This document shows positions 59,682 through 64,000 of a stretch of 64,000 bases of DNA, piece after piece. The notes below the pieces were generated by a model. That model was not told the DNA's origin. It did not search any database and was given only the letters and a program-made list of their open reading frames with translations. How positions within the stretch are numbered: position 1 is the stretch's first letter; each line of letters starts with the position of its first letter. The position numbers and the translations under genes were made by a program. Source of the stretch: Furfurilactobacillus entadae (lineage in GTDB: Bacteria; Bacillota; Bacilli; Lactobacillales; Lactobacillaceae). The DNA lies in the NCBI RefSeq assembly GCF_045862745.1, contig NZ_BQXN01000002.1:62001-126000 (forward strand). Direction: 5' to 3'.

Positions 59682-60560
59682 ATGAACAAACGACAACTAA
59701 CAATTACGGTAATCATCATCGTCGTAATTGGTGGGTTATTGGGTTTAGGATATCGACAGCGTGAACAGACAAACACGGGTGGCTCGATTACGGCAGTAGG
59801 GTCCACAGCGCTTCAACCCTTAGTTGAAGCCGCCGGTGAACAATATAGTAGCGAACACTTTGGCGTGTTTATTAATGTCCAGGGTGGTGGCTCAGGGACC
59901 GGATTGAGCCAGATTCAAGAGGGTGCCGTTGCCATTGGGAACTCGGATGTCTTTGCGAGTGAACAGGCGGGGATCAAGGCGAAACACCTTGTGGATCACC
60001 GGGTTGCTGTTGTGGGAATTACGCCCATTGTCAGTAAGGATGCTGGGGTCACTAACTTAACAACGGCACAATTACAAAAAGTATTTGACGGGACGTACAC
60101 AAACTGGCGCCAGGTTGGTGGCCATGACGTTCCAATTACGATCGTTAACCGCGCCCAAGGGTCAGGAACTCGGTCAACCTTTGAGCGGTGGGCGTTGAAG
60201 AAGCATAAAGTGGCAACGGCCCAGGAGCAAGATTCATCCGGGATGGTGCGCTCCATTGTCGGCACGACACCGGGTGCCATTAGTTACGTGGCCTTTTCTT
60301 ACGTTAATAAGACGGTTCAACCAGTTTCACTCAACGGGGTGAAGCCAACGGATGCAAACGTTAAGACCAATGCGTGGAAGGTTTGGTCCTATGAACATAT
60401 GTATACTAACGGCCAACCAACTGGTGTGACAAAGGGATTCTTGACGTACATTCAGTCGGATAAAATCCAGTCCACCCTGGTGAAACAATTAGGCTATATC
60501 AGCATGGCACAAATGAAGGTTGACCGGAGCGTCACCGGTGTTGTGACGACGATTCGTTAA
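59682..60560 (+). CDS. pstS: Phosphate-binding protein PstS
   Basis: A 292-residue binding protein. The phosphate loop motif is GSTALQPL and GGGSGTGLSQIQEGAVAIGNSDV, later RAQGSGTRSTFE. The N-terminus has one hydrophobic segment (residues about 8-24) but no cysteine lipobox, so it is probably a membrane-anchored rather than lipid-anchored protein. ATG 59682 follows GAGGAGGG. First gene of the Pho-regulated pst operon. Confidence 0.92.
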   Translation: MNKRQLTITVIIIVVIGGLLGLGYRQREQTNTGGSITAVGSTALQPLVEAAGEQYSSEHFGVFINVQGGGSGTGLSQIQEGAVAIGNSDVFASEQAGIKAKHLVDHRVAVVGITPIVSKDAGVTNLTTAQLQKVFDGTYTNWRQVGGHDVPITIVNRAQGSGTRSTFERWALKKHKVATAQEQDSSGMVRSIVGTTPGAISYVAFSYVNKTVQPVSLNGVKPTDANVKTNAWKVWSYEHMYTNGQPTGVTKGFLTYIQSDKIQSTLVKQLGYISMAQMKVDRSVTGVVTTIR

Positions 60561-60573
60561 AGGGAGCGTAAAG

Positions 60574-61509
60574 ATGAAAGAAACATCAACAGATTCAATT
60601 AAGGCTCAGCTTCAAAAAACATCCCGGGCGACACGAATTGAGCGGCGCGGGCGCACGGTGAGCTTCTTGGCACTAATGCTAATTTTGGCGGTGGTCATTG
60701 CGATTTTCTGGTTTGTCGCTGCAAAAGGGTTGGCAACGTTCTTTGATAATCACATCAATGTTTGGTCATTTTTAAGTGGTAAGACGTGGGATCCTTCGGT
60801 GAAGGGGGCTAACGGCCAACCACAACTCGGTGCACTGCCAATGATTGTCGGGTCCTTTTTGATCACGTTATTATCGGCGATTCTAGCAACGCCATTTGCC
60901 ATCGGGACAGCAGTCTTTATGAATGAGATTGCGCCAAAACACGGGGCCAAGATTTTACAGCCCGTTACAGAACTGCTGGTTGGAATTCCGTCCGTTGTGT
61001 ATGGCTTTATCGGACTGTCCGTGGTGGTTCCGTTTATTCGGCACATTTTTGGTGGGAGTGGGTTTGGGATTCTCTCAGGAACAATCGTCTTATTCGTCAT
61101 GATTTTACCAACGATCACCTCAATGACGGCGGATACGTTGAAGTCTGTCCCCCGTTACTATCGGGAAGCTTCCTTGGCACTTGGTGCAACACGGTGGCAA
61201 ACGACACGTAAAGTGGTGCTTCGGGCCGCAACACCAGGCATCTTAACCGCCATCGTTTTTGGGATGGCACGGGCTTTTGGTGAGGCGCTGGCCGTTCAAA
61301 TGGTGGTGGGGAACGCAACGTTGCTTCCAAACAACTTGGTGTCACCATCGTCAACGTTAACGTCCGTGCTGACGCAGGGGATCGGAAACACGGTCATGGG
61401 GAGTTTGCAAAACAACGCCTTGTGGTCACTTGCGTTGGTTCTGCTGTTAATGTCACTATTCTTTAACCTGGTCATCCGGTTGATCGGTCGGAAGGGGGCG
61501 CTACGCTAA
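60574..61509 (+). CDS. pstC: Phosphate ABC transporter permease PstC
   Basis: A 311-residue permease with about six spans. A basic N-terminal tail precedes FLALMLILAVVIAIFWF, and the cytoplasmic coupling loop is YREASLALGATRWQT. It partners PstA. Starts 14 bases after pstS. TAATG couples it to pstA. Confidence 0.94.
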   Translation: MKETSTDSIKAQLQKTSRATRIERRGRTVSFLALMLILAVVIAIFWFVAAKGLATFFDNHINVWSFLSGKTWDPSVKGANGQPQLGALPMIVGSFLITLLSAILATPFAIGTAVFMNEIAPKHGAKILQPVTELLVGIPSVVYGFIGLSVVVPFIRHIFGGSGFGILSGTIVLFVMILPTITSMTADTLKSVPRYYREASLALGATRWQTTRKVVLRAATPGILTAIVFGMARAFGEALAVQMVVGNATLLPNNLVSPSSTLTSVLTQGIGNTVMGSLQNNALWSLALVLLLMSLFFNLVIRLIGRKGALR

Positions 61510-62396
61510 TGAATCCAAAAACAGCGGATAAAATTGCAACGGGTGTCTTCTACGCCATCGCCGGGATTGTCATTCTGATTTTGGTTTTCTTACTCGGCTA
61601 TATTTTAGTGGCTGGGCTGCCAAAGCTGACGTGGCACTTCTTGGTGACACCGGCAAAGGCCTTCACTGCTGGCGGCGGAATTGGGCTTCAATTGTTTAAC
61701 TCGTTTTACTTGTTGATCCTAACCATGTTGATTTCATTCCCAATTGCGTTAGGTGCTGGGATTTATTTGAATGAATACGCTAAGAAAAATTGGCTGACGA
61801 GTTTGGTTCGGACGGCCATTGAAATTTTAAGTTCATTACCATCGGTTGTTGTGGGGTTGTTTGGTTTTCTCCTGTTCGTTGTTCGCTTCAAGATGGGTTT
61901 TTCCATCCTGTCAGGGGCGTTGGCGTTAACGTTTTTTAACCTTCCGTTGTTGACCCGGAGCATTGAGACGGCGCTGGCCGCCATTCCGAACCTCCAGCGT
62001 GAAGCAGGACTCGCATTGGGCCTGTCCCGGTGGGAAACGGTCACACACGTTATTCTGCCAGCAGCGGTCCCAAGTATTTTAACCGGGGTGATTTTAAGCG
62101 CCGGGCGGGTCTTTGGTGAAGCCGCCGCACTGATCTACACGTCGGGGCAATCAGCACCGGCCCTGAACTTTGCGGATTGGAATCCGTTTAACATTTCCAG
62201 CCCGTTAAATCCAATGCGACCAGCGGAAACGTTGGCAGTTCACATTTGGAAGATCAATTCAGAGGGGATTATGCCTGATGCCAGTGCCGTTTCAGCTGGT
62301 GCCTCAGCGGTTCTTGTTTTGGCCGTCCTCTTATTTAATGTCTTAGCACGGTGGTTAGGCCGGCGGTTATATCGGCGGCTAACGGCGGGTAATTAA
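61509..62396 (+). CDS. pstA: Phosphate ABC transporter permease PstA
   Basis: A 295-residue permease, six spans. The coupling loop is LQREAGLALGLSRWET; ISFPIALGAGIYLNEYA is characteristic of PstA. Its ATG overlaps the pstC stop by one base. Confidence 0.94.
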   Translation: MNPKTADKIATGVFYAIAGIVILILVFLLGYILVAGLPKLTWHFLVTPAKAFTAGGGIGLQLFNSFYLLILTMLISFPIALGAGIYLNEYAKKNWLTSLVRTAIEILSSLPSVVVGLFGFLLFVVRFKMGFSILSGALALTFFNLPLLTRSIETALAAIPNLQREAGLALGLSRWETVTHVILPAAVPSILTGVILSAGRVFGEAAALIYTSGQSAPALNFADWNPFNISSPLNPMRPAETLAVHIWKINSEGIMPDASAVSAGASAVLVLAVLLFNVLARWLGRRLYRRLTAGN

Positions 62397-62416
62397 CTTC
62401 AAAGGAGTGATATCTG

Positions 62417-63238
62417 ATGACAACGTTAACAGACACATTGACATCAACGCCGCCAGAGCGGTTCATTAAGCAATTGGACGAGGAAACTCATGAAATTGCG
62501 TTAACCACGAAAAATCTCCACGTCTACTATGGGGACAACGAAGCGTTAAGTGAAGGGGATCTTCAGTTTGAACGGTATAATATTACCGCGTTAATCGGCG
62601 CGTCAGGCTCCGGGAAATCGACCTTTTTGCGGTCACTTAACCGCATGAACGATGGCATTGCTCGGGTGGACGGCCAGATTATGTACCGCGGCCTGGACAT
62701 TAATAGCGACCAAATTGACGTGTACGAGATGCGGCGGCACATCGGCATGGTGTTCCAACGCCCCAACCCCTTTGCAAAGTCAATCTACGACAACATTACG
62801 TTTGCCCTTAAACAACGGGGCTTACGCGATAAGCAACAGTTGGATGAAATTGTGGAGACCTCCTTACGCCAAGCGGCCATGTGGGACCAGGTTAAAGATG
62901 AGTTGCATCAAAGTGCCTTATCGTTGTCCGGTGGGCAACAGCAGCGGTTGTGCATCGCCCGGGCGATTGCCATGAAGCCAGATATTTTGTTAATGGACGA
63001 ACCGGCAAGTGCGTTGGATCCAGTGGCAACATCGCAAATTGAAGATACACTGTTGCAATTGAAAGAACACTACACGATTGTGATCGTGACCCATAATATG
63101 CAACAAGCAGCCCGCATCAGTGACTACACCGCCTTCTTCCACATGGGCAAGGTGTTAGAGTATGACGAGGCGAGAAAAATCTTTACCCGACCAAAAGTAA
63201 CGATTACAAATGATTATATTTCTGGGAATTTTGGCTAA
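62417..63238 (+). CDS. pstB: Phosphate import ATP-binding protein PstB, copy 1
   Basis: A 273-residue ABC ATPase: Walker A GASGSGKSTFLRSLNRMND, signature LSGGQQQRLCIARA, Walker B ILLMDEPASALDP and H-loop VTHNMQQAAR. The segment RPNPFAKSIYDN is PstB-type. It has ~25 extra N-terminal residues. ATG 62417 follows AAAGGAG. A second pstB follows 20 bases later. Confidence 0.94.
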   Translation: MTTLTDTLTSTPPERFIKQLDEETHEIALTTKNLHVYYGDNEALSEGDLQFERYNITALIGASGSGKSTFLRSLNRMNDGIARVDGQIMYRGLDINSDQIDVYEMRRHIGMVFQRPNPFAKSIYDNITFALKQRGLRDKQQLDEIVETSLRQAAMWDQVKDELHQSALSLSGGQQQRLCIARAIAMKPDILLMDEPASALDPVATSQIEDTLLQLKEHYTIVIVTHNMQQAARISDYTAFFHMGKVLEYDEARKIFTRPKVTITNDYISGNFG

Positions 63239-63258
63239 GATCGGCGGGAGGACAGTCA

Positions 63259-64000
63259 ATGACAGCAATTATGGCGGTTGACAATTTACACCTATTTTAT
63301 GGTAAAAAGGAAGCACTAAAGGGCATCGATTTAACGTTCCCTGAAAAAGGCATCACCGCGCTCATTGGTCCGTCTGGTTGTGGGAAGTCGACGTTTTTGC
63401 GGTGTTTGAACCGAATGAATGATTTGATTGATGGTGTGACGATCACCGGGAACGTGATGTTCAATGGGCAGAATGTGTATGCACCAGATACAGATGTTGT
63501 GGCGCTTAGAAAAGAGGTTGGGATGGTCTTTCAACAACCCAATCCGTTCCCGTTTTCCATCTATGAAAACGTTATTTACGGACTTCGCTTGGCCGGGATT
63601 CATGATAAACAGGTCTTGGATGAAGCGGTGGAACATAGTTTGAAGCAGGCCGCTGTTTGGGATGAAGTGAAGGATGATTTACAAAAAAATGCGTTGGCAC
63701 TGTCTGGCGGTCAACAGCAACGGGTTTGTATCGCTCGGGTTCTAGCCGTCTCACCAACCGTGCTATTATTGGATGAACCGACTAGCGCCCTCGACCCAGT
63801 GTCCAGCCACGTTGTGGAAGAAACACTGTTAAAACTGCGCTATGATTACACGATCATTACCGTGACCCACAACCTTCAACAAGCGTCACGGATTGCAGAT
63901 CGCACCGCCTTCTTTTTGCAAGGCGAGCTTGTTGAAGCCAGTGACACGAAGCAAATGTTTATGAATCCAGAAAAGCAGCAGACACAAGACTACATTTCTG
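63259..64000 (+). CDS. pstB: Phosphate import ATP-binding protein PstB, copy 2 (3' cut by window edge)
   Basis: The first 247 codons of a second PstB run off the right edge. Walker A GPSGCGKSTFLRCLNRMND, QQPNPFPFSIYEN, signature LSGGQQQRVCIARV and Walker B VLLLDEPTSALDP are intact. It differs from copy 1 across the protein, so it is an old duplication rather than a recent one. GGGAGG lies ahead of ATG 63259. phoU would be expected next. Confidence 0.93.
   Translation, partial: MTAIMAVDNLHLFYGKKEALKGIDLTFPEKGITALIGPSGCGKSTFLRCLNRMNDLIDGVTITGNVMFNGQNVYAPDTDVVALRKEVGMVFQQPNPFPFSIYENVIYGLRLAGIHDKQVLDEAVEHSLKQAAVWDEVKDDLQKNALALSGGQQQRVCIARVLAVSPTVLLLDEPTSALDPVSSHVVEETLLKLRYDYTIITVTHNLQQASRIADRTAFFLQGELVEASDTKQMFMNPEKQQTQDYIS

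Noticed and set aside
1..64000. CRISPR arrays, tRNA or rRNA genes
   Set aside because: None recognised by eye on either strand; only the SRP RNA was identified as a structural RNA gene.

Overview
The window is a housekeeping stretch of a low-GC Gram-positive chromosome, almost certainly a member of the Lactobacillaceae. The gene order (radA-yacL-gltX-cysS-mrnC-rlmB-sigH-rpmG-secE-nusG-rplKAJL, dnaX-ybaB-recR-yaaL-tmk-darA-holB-yabA-rsmI, tsaB-rimI-rimI-tsaD, rex, groESL, comFA-comFC-hpf-secA-prfB, phoPR-pst) and the protein sequences fit that family. The species cannot be fixed from the window alone. No tRNA, rRNA, insertion sequence, prophage or CRISPR array was seen.

Layout. 1-7.2 kb: DNA repair, aminoacyl-tRNA synthetases, rRNA processing and modification, and a SigH/ComX-like sigma factor. 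7.2-10.8 kb: L33, SecE, NusG and the L11-L1 and L10-L7/L12 operons, with recognisable L1 operators and an L10 leader. 10.9-13.6 kb: mprF. 13.6-22.6 kb: an AT-rich, foreign-looking polysaccharide locus with an NAD-dependent epimerase, a broken priming glycosyl-phosphotransferase, a GT2, a GT-D gene that looks frameshifted at its 5' end, a Stealth-type sugar-phosphate transferase, Wzy, a GT4 and Wzx. 22.6-26.9 kb (minus strand): a LOG-family gene and nrdHEF behind two NrdR boxes. 27-31.5 kb: a methyltransferase, tadA, the SRP RNA, dnaX, ybaB, recR and yaaL. 31.6-34.1 kb: the polysaccharide chain-length and phospho-regulatory trio wzd-wze-wzb, placed between yaaL and tmk. 34.2-42.5 kb: tmk to rsmI, a thioesterase, galE and the t6A genes. 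42.5-50.6 kb: ABC-F, rex, groESL, a KimA-like potassium importer and yigZ. 50.7-57.3 kb: comFA, comFC, hpf, secA and prfB. 57.4-64 kb: phoPR and pstSCAB1B2, the last gene cut by the window edge.

How it fits together. The polysaccharide machinery is split. The Wzd/Wze/Wzb control module lies about 9 kb from the glycosyltransferase/Wzx/Wzy locus, whose priming enzyme is destroyed by an internal deletion. Either the polymer is not made or another priming enzyme elsewhere in the genome supplies it. Many regulatory devices can be read directly: L1 operators, L10 leader, NrdR boxes, CIRCE, a Pho box array with 11-bp periodicity, the prfB programmed frameshift, and three places (nusG, wzd, kimA) where a promoter-like sequence is followed at once by an intrinsic-terminator hairpin. 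The last pattern is the least explained by known regulation. comFC also carries an apparent one-base frameshift near its 3' end.
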